Shown: positions 11,289-23,888 of the stretch, in pieces
How the letters are laid out: each line of letters starts with the position of its first letter
Position numbering within the stretch: position 1 is the stretch's first letter
NCBI RefSeq assembly: GCF_029784135.1
Contig: NC_073745.1
Coordinates: 85,202,666 to 85,266,665, forward strand
Direction of reading: 5' to 3'
Source of the DNA: Toxorhynchites rutilus septentrionalis
Lineage: Eukaryota; Arthropoda; Insecta; Diptera; Culicidae
DNA: 64,000 nt
Translations under genes and position numbers: made by a program
Notes under the pieces: model-generated
Database searches by the model: none
What the model was told of the DNA's origin: nothing
Seen by the model: the letters and a program-made list of their open reading frames with translations, nothing else

Positions 11289-13229
11289 TTTAAATAGAGA
11301 GGTCGGAGATATCACTGTTTTACAGTGGAATTGTCGTAGTCTTATCCCTAAATTGGATACATTCAAATTTTTGATTCATAAGTTCAATTGTGATGTTTTT
11401 GCTCTGTCCGAAACTTGGCTTTCTTCGCGAGATGATCTCTCTTTCCACGATTTTAATATCATACGCTTGGACCGTGATGACAGATACGGAGGGGTGCTAT
11501 TGGGTATCAATAAGTTCGAATTGACCTTCCACCTATTGGAGGGATCGAAGCTGTTGCTTGTCATGCAAACATCAGAGGCAAAGACCTCTGTATTGTCAGC
11601 TTGTATTGGCCTCCGAGAGCTGCGGTTAGCCGAAATCAACTTGTTGACATGTGCTCACTTCTTCCTGAGCCACGATTGATCTTGGGAGACTTCAACTCTC
11701 ACGGAACTGCCTGGGGGGAACAGTACGACGACAATCGTTCATTGTTGATATATGACCTTTGTAACAGTTTCAATATGACTGTTTTGAACACTGGGGAAAC
11801 AACACGTGTACCTAAACCTCCTGCTAACCCAAGTGCTCTTGACCTCTCGCTTTGCTCGAATTCACTATCGTTAGATTGCAAGTGGAATGTAATCCAGGAC
11901 CCCAACGGTAGTGACCACTTGCCAATCAAAATTTCCATCACCAATGGGTCAAATTCTTCTGAATCTATAAACATGGCATATGACCTCACAAGACACATTG
12001 ACTGGAAAAAATATGCGGACGCAATTGCTCTAGCCATCAATTCCAGAGATGGTTTGCCTCCATTGGAGGAGTATAACTTCCTTTCTCGTTTGATATATGA
12101 CAGCGTGGTTCGCGCTCAAACGAAACCCATCCCAGGCTCCACTTTTCGTCAAAGGCCTCCCAATCCATGGTGGGATAGCCAATGTTCCAAGCTTTATCAG
12201 GATAAATCGAACGCATTTAAAGCTTTTCGGTAACGTGGAACCATTGAGAATTTTCAAACGTATTTGGACCTTGAAAATCAATTTAAAAACTTGATCAAAG
12301 GGAAAAAACGTGCTTATTGGCGAAATTTCGTGGGAGGTTTGTCACGAGAAACGTCAATGAAAAAATTATGGAAAGTGGCTCGAAACATGAGAAATCGCTC
12401 TTCATCGAATGAAAGCGAAGAATATTCACATCGATGGATTTTTAATTTTGCACGGAAGGTTTGTCCCGATTCCGCTCCTGTGCAAAAAATTGTTCGAGAT
12501 ATACCACAAGATAGGTGCGATCTTGATTCCGAGTTTTCGATGGTAGAATTCTCTCTTGCTCTCCTTTCTTGTAACAATTCGGCTCCAGGAACGGATAGAA
12601 TTAAGTTCAACTTGTTAAAAAACCTCCCTGATGTGGCGAAACATCGCTTGTTGAATTTATTCAATCGGTTTCTGGAGCATAATATTGTTCCAGATGATTG
12701 GAGACAAGTGCGAATTATAGCTATTCAAAAACCCGGAAAACCCGCGTCCGACTTCAATTCGTACAGCCCAATAGCAATGCTGTCTTGTATACGGAAATTG
12801 TTGGAGAAAATGATCTTGTTTCGCCTTGATCGTTGGGTTGAAACGAATGGCCTACTCTCAGATACACAATATGGGTTCCGCAGGGGCAAGGGGACGAATG
12901 ATTGTCTTGCGTTGCTTTCTTCAGAAATTCAAATGGCTTACGCCGAAAAAAAAACAAATGGCTTCAGTATTCTTGGACATAAGGGGGGCCTTTGATTCTG
13001 TTTCAATAGAGGTTTTGTCAGACAAATTACACTCTCGGGGTCTGCCGCCTCTGTTGAATAATATGTTATATAACTTGCTTTGTGAGAAACAGTTGAATTT
13101 TTCTCACGGGGATTCGACAGTAAATCGGGTCTCCTACATGGGCCTCCCCCAGGGCTCATGTTTAAGCCCCCTTTTGTACAACTTCTATGTAAGAGACATC
13201 GACAATTGTCTTACACAAAATTGCAGCCT

Positions 13230-13499
13230 GACGGCGCCAGTGGTTGTATGGTTAGCGTAACAGCCTCACAATCCGATCGGCCTGGGTTCAATCCCAGCTG
13301 GCGTCGTTGGGATTTTCTGAGGCGAAAAATCTCTGGTTACGTCTTCCTTCGGAGCGGAAGTAAAAGAAGTTGGCCCGGCTCATGAGTTGTTGAGTCTGAT
13401 AGGTAGGAACAGGTGGAGTCGCCTCCCTGATGTCGGTGATTGGCACTAAAGTGGCGGAAATAGGCCGACGAAAAATAAGCGAAGATAAAAAAAAAAAAA
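13230..13499 (+). mobile_element. tRNA-derived SINE nested in LINE ORF2
   Basis: It begins GACGGCGCCAGTGGTTGTAT (A-box region), has the B-box GGGTTCAATCCC, a conserved body (AGGTGGAGTCGCCTCC, GGCCGACGAAAAATAAGCG) and an A-run tail. Perfect duplications of AAATTGCAGCCT flank it at 13218-13229 and 13500-13511, so it entered the LINE after the LINE was in place. The second copy, in reverse orientation, is at 17580-17850. I do not assign a family name. Confidence 0.92.
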
Positions 13500-13787
13500 A
13501 AATTGCAGCCTAAGACAACTTGCAGATGACGGAGTGGTGTCTGTCGTAGGATCAAACGAATCCGACCTGCAAGGACCCTTACAAGATACTTTGAACAATT
13601 TTTCAACCTGGACCATTGGGTTAGGGATCGAATTCTCCACGGAGAAAACAGAGATGGTGGTTTTTTCTAGGAAGAATAGACCAGCAAAACCAAAGCTTCA
13701 ACTTTTGGGTAAACCGATCACTCATGCTATGTCATTCAAGTATCTTGGGGTCTGGTTCGACTCCAAATGTACTTGGGGGGCCCATAT

Positions 13788-13840
13788 TCTATCTGTATCT
13801 GAGTAATCTGAGTATCTGAGTATCTGAGGTATCTGAGTAA
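13788..13840 (+). repeat. TATCTGAG-type tandem expansion inside LINE ORF2
   Basis: Five imperfect TATCTGAG units separate VSE of the RT region from the resumed sequence encoding KCQQRINFLRTITGTWW. The expansion introduces stops and shifts the frame, so it arose by slippage after insertion. Confidence 0.75.
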
Positions 13841-15272
13841 AAAATGCCAACAAAGAATAAACTTTCTCCGTACAATTACCGGCACCTGGTGGGGAACCCA
13901 TCCCGAAGATCTTATAATGTTGTATCGAGCAACTATCTTCTCAGTGATGGAGTATGGCAGTTTCTGTTTTCAATCAGCTGCCAAAACACACCTCATTAAA
14001 CTCGAGCGAATTCAGTATCTTTGTCTCCGTATCGCGTTGGGATGTATGCCCTCAACGCATACCATGAGTCTCGAGGTTTTGGCAGGCCTACTCCCACTAA
14101 AAGATCGCTTCAATTTATTATCTCTTCGGTTCTTCATCCGGTGTAAGGTCATGAACCCATTGGTGATCGGAAATTTTGAGCAGCTGATCGAGCTAAATTT
14201 TCACTCCGGATTCATGAGTTCATATCATGAATTCATCTCCATGCAGGTTGATCCTTCTTCGTATATTCCCAACCGTGTTTGTTTCCCTGACTACATCAAT
14301 TCCTCTGTGTATTTTGATCTGTCCATGAAGCAAGATATCCATGGATATTCAGATTACCAACGATCGAGGATCGCTCCAACGGTCTTCGATGAAAAATATA
14401 GGGGTATCAATTGTGATAATATGTACTTTACTGATGGGTCCACTATAAATGAGTCCACAGGATTTGAAGTGTTCAACGAAATTTTTAGCACCTCCCACAG
14501 TCTTCAGAATCCTTGCTCTGTGTATATTGCTGAATTGGCAGCAATACATTGGGCGCTGGACAGCGTCGCCTCACGACCTGTTGAACACTATTACATTGTA
14601 ACGGATAGTCTTAGCTCTGCCGAAGCTATCCGTTCAGTGAGGCCGGAAAAGCACTCGCCGTACTTCCTTGAGAGAATACGAGAAAATTTGAGTGCTTTAA
14701 CCAGACGCTGTTATGTCATTACCTTTGTCTGGGTCCCTTCACATTGCTCAATTCCGGGTAACGAGAGGGCTGACTCATTGGCAAAGGTAGGTGCAATTGA
14801 AGGCGATATTTATCAGCGTCAAATCGCTTTCAATGAATTTTATTCTTTAGTCCGTAAAAATACCATCGCTAACTGCCAACGCAAGTGGAATGAAGATGAA
14901 TTGGGCCGGTGGTTTCACTCGATTATCCCTAAGGTTAGCCTCAAACCGTGGTTCAAAAGTCTAGACTTGAGTCGAGACTTTATCCGCACCTTCTCCCGAC
15001 TCATGTCCAATCACTGTTCGTTAGACGCGCTACTCTTTCGTTTTAATCTTGCCGATGGCAATATCTGTGCTTGTGGCCAAGGTTACCACGACATCAAACA
15101 CGTTGTTTGGTCGTGCGAGGTGTATCTTGTTGCCAGATCGAATTTAGAAAACTCTCTTCAGGCTAGAGGAAGGCAGCCCAATGTGCCGGTGAGAGATGTG
15201 TTGGCTCGGTTAGACCTTGATTACATGTCCCAAATATATGTCTTCCTAAAAGCTATCGATCTACGTGTGTGA

Positions 15273-15649
15273 TTTGTCCTTATATCCTTATATTCTCCTT
15301 TTCCTTTTCCTTCGCGAGAAATCAAATCCCTTCTTACTAACAATAGAATAAGGTGAAATGTAAATACATGTTAGATATAAGATAGGCTTAAGAATTGAGT
15401 ATGATGAATGTGAGTGCGAATGTGAGTGTCAACATTGTCAACATATCCTTATATCCCATTCTTTTCCTGAAACAAAATGTCACCCTTCTAAACTCGAGCA
15501 AGCCGCGAGTAATCGGTTCTCTACTTCATTAACATTACAATTAATAAAAAATGTTTATATATACTTGTAACTATACAGATAGGAGTTTGGCTCCTTTAAA
15601 CTTATGTAACTGAGCCTGTAAAAATAAACGATTTAATAAAAAAAAAAAA
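15273..15649 (+). other. LINE 3' UTR with poly(A) tail
   Basis: Non-coding tail of the I-group LINE. It carries CGCGAGTAATCGGTTCTCTAC (15504-15524) and ends AATAAA followed by an A-run. The same block with mismatches is seen at 40855-40880. Confidence 0.75.
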
Positions 15650-17399
15650 TACTAGATCGATTCAACCCAATGAGTTCTTTGTTCAGAAACAGAAAAAATC
15701 TTCAATTCAATTGCATTAAAAATCTTTCCCTCGTAAAGTTCTTCCGCGTTTTTTGTTGTGTGCCCCACAGCAAAACCTCTCCCCACCGGGCAGCAAGAAA
15801 AAAAAACAGGCGAAACTTTCAAGTGATCGCCTGCCGAGCGCTTAGACGAAACGGCTGAAGCCAACGAAAAAAAAAAACAACAACCAGCGGAATCAAACAC
15901 AAAAAACAACACAAAGTTTTCGGACGAAGGCACTCACCGTCCAAACATCGAATCAAACGCGAAAAAAAATATGGAAAGGAGAGAACCGAAAAAAACACAC
16001 AATAACAAGAACACATTGTCTGCACGCTGCACAGCACATAGCAAACGCGAAAAAAAAAACCTCAAGGTCAATTAATTAGAATGTTGTGTATAATAGGCGG
16101 GAAACGGAGGGGGGAAACGAGCGAAGGAAACGGACAAGCGAAATGCTGGCGAAGAAGTGGAAAAAGATCAAAGCGAAGAGAAATAAAATCAGACGCGAAT
16201 TGTTCGGATTTGATGGAAAGAAGCTTAGCTAAGCAATGAAGATGGGAAGCAGGGAAGAAGGGAGGAAATTCGGGGGATATCCATAGACAGACACACAAGG
16301 CGCAGACAGACAGAAGGTGAAGTGGAAAATTATAAGTGGAAGATCGGTGAGAAGGAAGATCGAAAGAGCACGGTACTATATAGCGGAACAGTGGTAGCAA
16401 AAAAAAAATGTTTGGCAATAACATTCATCGGATGGGAATGATCAAATGGGTTTGATAGTTTTGGACAAGTATTGGATTGATCCATTTCTGGATGACATTC
16501 TATGGTTGGTCTTTTTAGAGATGTGATTCATTGGAGATGAGAAAAATTCAAACATAACTTTGTCATAATTCTCACTTAAATGATTAGTATATGACATACC
16601 TTTTATGCGTTCCGCATTTCGTTCCTTTTTTTTGTGGGTCCCGCAAAAGGCTGTCTTTTTCCAAGGTGAAGACAAAATAAAACACCACTCGCGCATACCA
16701 AACTTGAGGATGAAGGAGTTATACAAAGAACCCCTCAAATCACCACTAAAAGCATGCGCGCTAGCGGTAGGCACCCGATCTCGAAATGTTGGAAGGTATG
16801 CTTGGAGGAAAGTGTGCTGAATTCGCTTAGTAAAATCAACGCTCACTTGCTTCCGCGGAGGACCAGCTGAGTTGTTGAGCGCTGGTTGATAGTTTCTCCT
16901 GCAAAAAAAAAAAAAAAAAAAAAAACAGATCTTACAATACAGTAAAATACCAAAGAGTAACGGAAGCAGCGGATTGCAATCGATCAAGAAACTTAGCTTT
17001 GTTGGATATCGGTCTCGTGATGACACTGACGGATGAGGGTTATCTTTCCTAATGAAGTTTCAAGGCGCATTCAAAGGTCAAACGATCTTGAACACTGTCG
17101 GCAGTTCTATCGAGAATGAATTTATTGCAAACCTGATGCTAGAATGGCACGGTATACTCTGGAATACGCGAGGTGTGGCTGTCAAATAAAGGAACTGATT
17201 CTCATAGTTTCTTATTTTAATTTTGTACACATGGGCCTTGAAAACCCAACATTTTCGTTCGAGTTAGTTAATAATACACTTTCAGGAGCTCTTAAGTGAT
17301 TTAACACGATCGCTCTGTTGAATGGAATAGGCTTATAAATATAAATATAGAATGTACAGAATAATCATGGAAACAAATACACAAAGGTATACAAATATA
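15650..17399. other. Unassigned AT-rich sequence
   Basis: Contains several A-runs (for example 16903-16925) and no recognisable domain on either strand. Open frames here are fragments of low-complexity sequence. Confidence 0.35.
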
Positions 17400-17401
17400 T
17401 A

Positions 17402-17945
17402 TGAGGGGCTTAGAATGAAAGGGGTGTAAGTGATTTGATCGATTTCTCTACGTCGACTCTCTCTCTCTTTTGGTCATAGCATAGCCTCAAATACATTCCC
17501 AGCTGTATTTGACAATGTGAAAGATAGGTCAGAACCTCACCTATCAGATTCTATAGCAAACTTAAATTGGAACGTTTTTTTTTTTTTTTTTTTATCTTCG
17601 CTTATTTTTCGTCGGCCTATTTCCGCCACTTTAGTGCCAATCACCGACATCAGGGAGGCGACTCCACCTGTTCCTACCTATCAGACTCAACAACTCATGA
17701 GCCGGGCCAACTTCTTTTACTTCCGCTCCGAAGGAAGACGTAACCAGAGATTTTTCGCCTCAGAAAATCCCAACGACGCCAGCTGGGATTGAACCCAGAC
17801 CGATCGGATTGTGAGGCTGTTACGCTAACCATACAACCACTGGCGCCGTCTGGAACGTTTTTGCAATTGAGTTATTAACTAAAGAAAAAGTTGATGAAGA
17901 GAAATCGATCAAGTCACTTACACCCCTTGCATTCTAAGCCCCTCA
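17402..17945. mobile_element. TA-flanked MITE carrying a nested SINE
   Basis: The ends TGAGGGGCTTAGAATG... (17402) and ...CATTCTAAGCCCCTCA (17945) form about 50-bp terminal inverted repeats with two or three mismatches, extending through GGGGTGTAAGTGA-TTGATCGATTTCTCT. TA dinucleotides flank it (17400-17401 and 17946-17947). Without the SINE and its duplication the element is about 260 bp, with no coding capacity. TA duplication suggests mobilisation by a Tc1/mariner-type transposase (inference). Confidence 0.82.
17580..17850 (-). mobile_element. tRNA-derived SINE (second copy, reverse) nested in MITE
   Basis: Reverse complement of the SINE at 13230-13499, with the T-run (its A tail) at 17580 and the head GGCGCCGTC at 17850. 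Perfect 12-bp duplications TGGAACGTTTTT flank it at 17568-17579 and 17851-17862. The B-box differs by one base from the other copy. Confidence 0.92.
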
Positions 17946-17952
17946 TATATTA

Positions 17953-18629
<677 letters not shown>

Positions 18630-18633
<4 letters not shown>

Positions 18634-19520
18634 CCATTCCATGCCAAACCGATATAGTGGTTCTCAGATTTTCGTGAAACGTGGTAGTTTTGTTCTTTAT
18701 CGCAAAACATTAGACCCGTATATTTTTATTTTTTCAGTAGGGTGACCATTTACATTTTAGGTTTGTCCAAAAAATCAACTTTTTCCAAAAATTCATAACT
18801 TTTGAACTACTGTACCGATTTAGATAATCGATATATTAAATTAAAGCCAATCACTGATCTTTTTTGAAAAAAATACTATACCTGCAAAAAATTTGAAACC
18901 TGCTCTCGTTATCATTGATTGTATTCGTTTTTTATTGTTTTCATATTGCGCTATATTTTTTATATTTTTTCTGGAAAGCTGAGGATTTTTCACATAACAT
19001 ATGCTGAAACCAGAGAGGCGTTTTTTTTGTTTTTGAGATATGATATGAAAGTTAACCGATGAAAAAATATTAGACTTGCGAAAAAAAAGGATTTTGATTT
19101 CGTAATTATTTATTGTATTAGTTTTTTTTATAGTTTACATGGTTTCGAGACCAAGGATGCTATGTTTATTTATATTTTTTCTTGAAAGCTGAAAGTTTTT
19201 TTTCATAACATATCCGAAAATCAGAGATGATTTTTTTTTCGTTTTTTAGTTTTTAGTTTTTTTAGATTTTTCAAAGTTAACATGTTTTCAATCTCCGTTC
19301 AATTTTTCTATGCTACTAGACTGGATGCATGCGACTAGAATTCAATTAATTGGCAAATATGTTATTTTTTCAAAAAAGGTTAATTGGCTTCAATTTGATA
19401 TATCGATCATCTGAATCAGTCGAGTGATTCCAAAGTAACAAATTTTTGAACAAAGTCATTTTTGGAAAAAAAAAAGATTTTTTGGACCATCGGTTAACTT
19501 TGAAAAATCGTAACTCAAAA
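18630..19520. mobile_element. Palindromic TA-associated element, family beginning CAGCCATTCC
   Basis: It starts at a TA with CAGCCATTCCATGCCAAACC. The left arm has CTACTGTACCGATTTAGATA...TTAAAGCCAATCACTGATC; the right half carries the inverse, GGTTAATTGGCTTCAATTTG...ATCATCTGAATCAGTCGAG. Another copy starts the same way at 30027 and a fragment lies at 48255. No coding region; the right terminus is not defined. Confidence 0.6.
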
Positions 19521-21360
19521 ACGAAAACAAATGCCTCTCTGGTTTCGACATATGTCTATAAACAAAGTTCGTCCTTTCGGATGTGGACGATTTCGATTAA
19601 TATGCTTTTAACCGATAGTATCTCATCTAGTTATACTTGCGCAGATCGCGCAGATTATAATGTTTCAAAGCGCTACAAGATGAGTCGGGCTTGCCCTAAC
19701 TCTCTTTGAATTTGCCGTAAGACTACGTCTAACAGGAAGTTATGCGGGGCGTAAAATGATTCAATTTTTTTAGTAGATGGCAGAGACGTTCGCATCAATT
19801 TATTGGAAATATTTATACGTCTCTATCACAAAGAGAAAACTATACTTTCCGAACAAACAATTGCATAATTGTAAAACATTAAGCATTATCCACTAAATTC
19901 CACGTTTTGATTGGTTAAAGTTGCTCCTCAAATTGTACCGATCAAAAAGAAAGAGCGATTAGAGAAACAGCGAAAAATAAAATGATTACATCAATAGCAT
20001 TGCGAAAGCAATCGTACGAAAGCACCGTGAATATCATTGTATCCAAGGAATGAAAAAAAATAAATAGAAAACGAAGTCTCCGTATGCATATTTGCCTCGC
20101 TCTATTCAACCTCAGTCTCGTACTGGCTAGCGAGCAAACATCATTCTTTCCTAATGCTGATATCATATGAACGGTTTTGCTTGATACAACTGAAGATACC
20201 GCACATTGTTCAATTCCTGAAAAGAAGCGAAATATTGCGACGTAAGCCCCACACCTGCGTGCTTCTCGTGCCAACCAGTATGCATGAAAATACACTCGAC
20301 AAAAAAAATTAGAGGAACAGAGTGCGAAGTCGGAAATTTAAAGTGATTTTTGGCATGCTGTAACTTCGTGAAAAATTCAACGCATATCGATACGATGTGC
20401 ATCATTTTGAAGCTACAACTTTCAGGTATTAGAATATTTTACGTACATATTTTTACCTTGGTGTGTGTAGGTGTAGTGGGCAACAATATTGGGAAGAAAT
20501 GAAATATCGTTTTTTCTTTTTTTTTTTAACTCTTATTCTGGACTAACTCATTTTTTTTGCTAACAGCAAATCCAAATAACCTTATCAAACAGCTTTTATT
20601 TGATTCCAAGAACATTCCTATAGGACCTTCTTACACAGAGATATTTCAGATTGAATGATTATTTCCCCCTTCGTCTTTGATGATGAATAATTCAATAAAC
20701 AATCATCGCACCGCAAATTGAAAGGCAGTTTTGTAAACTCCAATAAATTCTGCACAAGGATAATTTATTACTTTGACGAAAAAAAAATTAAACTTTTTGC
20801 ATCGATTTCAAAACAGTGCCGAAAACAGGCGCAACGCTTTTCCAATCTAACAAGTAACTATGTGATACTAGAAGCGTTTCATTTAAAAAAACAAAATTCA
20901 AACAAACGTATCTCTTTCCCATTAAAGTAAAAAGAGCCCATACTTATGAACGTTTAGTTCGGTGTTAAAACTAATGAAAATCATGAATATAACCCAGACC
21001 AGAAGAAAAGTTGGTTCTTGCAGCTCTCTGTAGTCTGTGTAGTCTAAGTTTAACAAAAGCATGATCAATCAAATGAGTGAGTGATATCAAAGCTTTCAGT
21101 GATATTTTTTTCAGAATAATAAAATAGATTTTCCGACGCAACGAATATGTTTCATGGTACAGACTTTGGTACACATTTATGAAAGAAAAAGTACAGATGA
21201 AAAAAATAACCCCTGAAGGTACGGATGAATATGTGGCAACAGTGATTTCCACAAACAAATATCTATTTTATGATAATGCTCAACTTCTATAATTTTATTA
21301 TTCCTTTTCAATTTCTGGCCAGAATCCACAATTTTGTTTTCCTGTAGTAGGTTAAACCGA
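19521..21360. other. Unassigned sequence
   Basis: No gene or bounded repeat recognised. The segment beginning ACTCGACAAAAAAAATTAGAGG at 20297 could be a transposon terminus, but I found no partner end. Confidence 0.3.
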
Positions 21361-21368
21361 ATGCTATT

Positions 21369-21399
21369 TTTCCTATACCACAATGTGTGGTATAGGAAA
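21369..21399. repeat. Perfect 14-bp-arm hairpin
   Basis: TTTCCTATACCACA (21369-21382), spacer ATG, then TGTGGTATAGGAAA (21386-21399). No terminator role is implied in this eukaryotic context; it may be the remnant of two abutting element ends, since CCTATACCACA also appears at the internal segments near 36350 and 54430. Confidence 0.7.
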
Positions 21400-21420
21400 T
21401 GGTCTGAGCAATACTGTAGG

Positions 21421-21460
21421 ACATATTTTTACATATTTACATATTTTTACATATTTTTGG
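21421..21460 (+). repeat. ACATATTTTT short tandem repeat
   Basis: Four imperfect ACATATTTTT units. Confidence 0.8.
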
Positions 21461-21512
21461 TTTTTTATCAGAATGTGTTATTTGTTAAGTTATGTGGGGT
21501 TATGTACTTTTC

Positions 21513-21872
21513 GCCCATAGCTTGAGCTTGAACTTGAGCTTGAGCTTGGGTAGACTTTACACTTCGTAGTTGCTCTCCGTGATTGACCTGAACCAGTGAA
21601 ATTGCACAAAGAACACACCGAATGGCGCTTGGGAGTAGCAAATCATTCTCATTGTGCAAGTTTCGGAGACTGGAGCTTTAAATAGTCAATAACGACGCCG
21701 GTCACGTCCTAACAATCACCAGGAGAAGGGAAGGAATGTTAGTATAATATTCGCCGCCCGTAGGTCAGAAGGGTCGCCTCTATAGCGTGGTTCCCTAGCG
21801 GTTATCAAGAAAGGGATAGTTGTTAGTGGGGGAAAGTGAAAATCAGGATTCACTGTGGTGAACGATTATGAG
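21513..21872 (-). mobile_element. Second copy of the CAAGCT-tailed element (3' part)
   Basis: In reverse orientation it carries the AGCTTG-repeat tail (21518-21550), the GTCTACCC junction, CACGGAGAGCAACTACG, CAATTTAAAGCTC, AACATTCCTTCC, GGCGACCCTTCTG and CCACAGTGAATCCTGATTTT blocks, shared with 5895-6245 and 49120-49466 in the same order. I could not find its target-site duplication, so the 5' extent is unknown. Confidence 0.75.
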
Positions 21873-23330
21873 TTTATCCATTTCTTTCATTGCATAATAA
21901 CCATGGATAACAGATATCACAACCATTCTGCTTAGGGGCTTTGAACCCTATGGTCAGGTTCTCAATAGTTTCTGGTTTTTCCGGACATGCTACTTGTTGG
22001 GGGATTCCGGTTCGTGGGTTGAGTACTACCTCCAAAAAGCTCCAAAGATGCACCTTTAGCACTGGAACGTACCTTTGATCATACGTTCTGTTCCAATTCT
22101 TCCAATTGAATTCCTTTATTTTCCTACTGAATACCGTCCATCCCATATCCTTCACGATCCAATGATCCGTTTTTCCTTTCCTCTATAAAGAATTCGCCAA
22201 CTCACAACTCCAAACATTTTAATTTTTGGTCATACAGCATTTTAATAGAATCACTTTTCCGTTTAACAAATACTATACTTTTTAATATTCCGGTATCCTT
22301 TGCGATCGGTCGGATACTGATCACTAGAGCAAATCTATCTCCTTTCACAAGGTCTGTTGAGTTTCGTTCGAGTTCGGTATCTATTGCTATAATGTTCTGA
22401 ATGTATTGAAAGTGTACCTCATCTGTGTTATTTGTATAAATGTTTGTACAGTTTGTACATGTTTGATTTCAATTTGTTACATTTAGGTTCATGATGGTAA
22501 TTTGAGTAAAATATGCAAACACTAATATAGAGATCCATCATTTGCAGGTATGCACTTTTAGCTGCTTTTAACCGAATTTATTGCCCAATATAGTTATACA
22601 AAATGAAATCAAATTGATGGTAAGAGGTGACTAATAAATTAAGCTATCATTTGGTGCAAAAACATGACCATTTCCAAAGACATGAAACATTATTAAATTT
22701 ACTGTTCGATTTGTCGGACAGCTGGTCGTTTGTAAGTTGATTTGAAATTAATTATCTGTTGATATGTGTTTTTTTCCAAGAGAGAGCTTGTGTGGATTAT
22801 GGAGTGTTTACGGGTGACTTTTTTTTCGATCGATCATCCAATTTTGGCGAATTCGGGCATTGTTTCCAGATTGAAAGTGACGTTAAGGGCAGCACGTTTC
22901 AAGCCGGATGTGAAAAAGGGTTTTCACTGTGGTCTCACTGTGTTCTTCGGTTGAATACTGTAGGAGAAAATTTGTTATACAAGAGGGTTTATTCTTATGT
23001 TTCTATAATGTTCGTTCTCGCCCACAATAATTTCGTAGTCCGAGTCTTGTCTTGGACACCGTTTTTTTTATTATTTTTTTTTACAAAATCCGCGACGTTT
23101 AACTCCCTGCGGTCGTATTAAATTTGGACATGGGTTTCAAATACATATCTTGTAAGATTATGAAAGATAAACAAGTTTTCTTTGTGAACTTTAGTAAATA
23201 CATACTGAATAGTGATGTTTTAATATAAAATAATATTTTATAATCCTCCTTCGAGTGATATCTTCTGAAACAGTCTCCAACAGCCTCCTGGTTTTTGACT
23301 ACATGTATCGCAAACCTAGTTAGTCTTCAG
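21873..23330. other. Unassigned sequence
   Basis: No recognisable element or gene; an open frame at 22759-23121 is low-complexity and lacks motifs. Confidence 0.3.

Positions 23331-23416
<86 letters not shown>
23331..23416. repeat. (TA)n microsatellite
   Basis: About 86 bp of TA dinucleotides with one interruption near 23387. Confidence 0.97.
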
Positions 23417-23421
<5 letters not shown>

Positions 23422-23757
23422 TTTTTAACATACCAAACAATCCTTTATTATTACAACTAAACAGCGCCGCAATACGTGGATGATTTTTTCCACAAGCATG
23501 GGTAATAACTTTTGATTATAATAGTTATCGTTATCTCTTGTTTTTAAAAGCATTATTTTGATTTGTGAAAAAGGTCACTAGACGTTAAGACTTGTCTAAA
23601 AAAGTGTGAAATGATGCATTGTTGAATAAAGTAAGACAGTATAGTTCCTTGTTGTGATGGCTGAGAGCGGGCATACGACCGCAAAGGGTAAATATTACAT
23701 TATTGATTAATAAACTGTTTACTTCCAGTGGTTCTCTTTGCTCATAAATTACTACTC
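23417..23757. other. Unassigned sequence
   Basis: No gene or bounded repeat recognised. Confidence 0.3.
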
Positions 23758-23758
23758 A

Positions 23759-23888
23759 CAGGCAAACCTGTTTTTGTGCGATTTCATTATTTGTGCAATT
23801 GGTTTGTGCGATTCATGTTCCGATTTTGTAAAAAAATCTCATAAAAATTGTCACATGGAATGGAATCACACAAAAACAGGATTGCCTG
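23759..23888. mobile_element. Small MITE, 130 bp
   Basis: The ends CAGGCAAACCTGTTTTTGTG and the complement of CACAAAAACAGGATTGCCTG form ~30-bp inverted repeats with a few mismatches. TA follows the right end (23889-23890); the left flank is CA, probably a mutated TA. Confidence 0.7.

Larger units (their letters stand above)
11281..15272 (+). pseudogene. I-group LINE ORF2 (endonuclease, reverse transcriptase, RNase H), broken
   Basis: It starts at ATG 11281. Apurinic-type endonuclease motifs: QWNCRSL, ALSETWL, ILGDFNSHGTAWG, GSDHLPI. RT motifs: SAPGTDRIKF, IAIQKPGKPASDFNSY, GFRRGKGTND, VFLDIRGAFDSV (motif A), MGLPQGSCLSPLLYN (motif B), LRQLADDG (catalytic motif). The RNase H active-site residues are all present: FTDGS, IAELAA, VTDSLSS and NERADS in 13917-15272. 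A C-terminal Cys-rich motif (CACGQGYHDIKHVVWSC) follows. Damage: frameshifts near 11640-11680, at about 12233, and in an A-run near 12943-12952; a SINE at 13230-13499; and a TATCTGAG-type expansion at 13790-13838. The RNase H portion alone is an uninterrupted 451-codon frame. Confidence 0.9.
9650..15649 (+). mobile_element. Near full-length I-group LINE with nested SINE
   Basis: This is a plus-strand non-LTR retrotransposon: ORF1 (9729-11288), ORF2 (11281-15272, broken), then a ~365-bp 3' UTR ending in a 12-base A-run at 15638-15649. The RNase H domain downstream of RT and three ORF1 zinc knuckles place it in the I group (Loner/I-type elements of mosquitoes); the exact family is not claimed. 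A second copy of its 3' UTR is at about 40785-40960. The 5' edge is uncertain, and I could not identify a target-site duplication. Confidence 0.88.

Noticed and set aside
20290..20480. Possible Tc1/mariner end at ACTCGACAAAAAAAATTAGAGG
   Set aside because: No inverted partner and no transposase motif found nearby.
21369..21399. Transcription terminator hairpin
   Set aside because: Intrinsic terminators are a bacterial feature; in this context the hairpin more likely reflects transposon ends.
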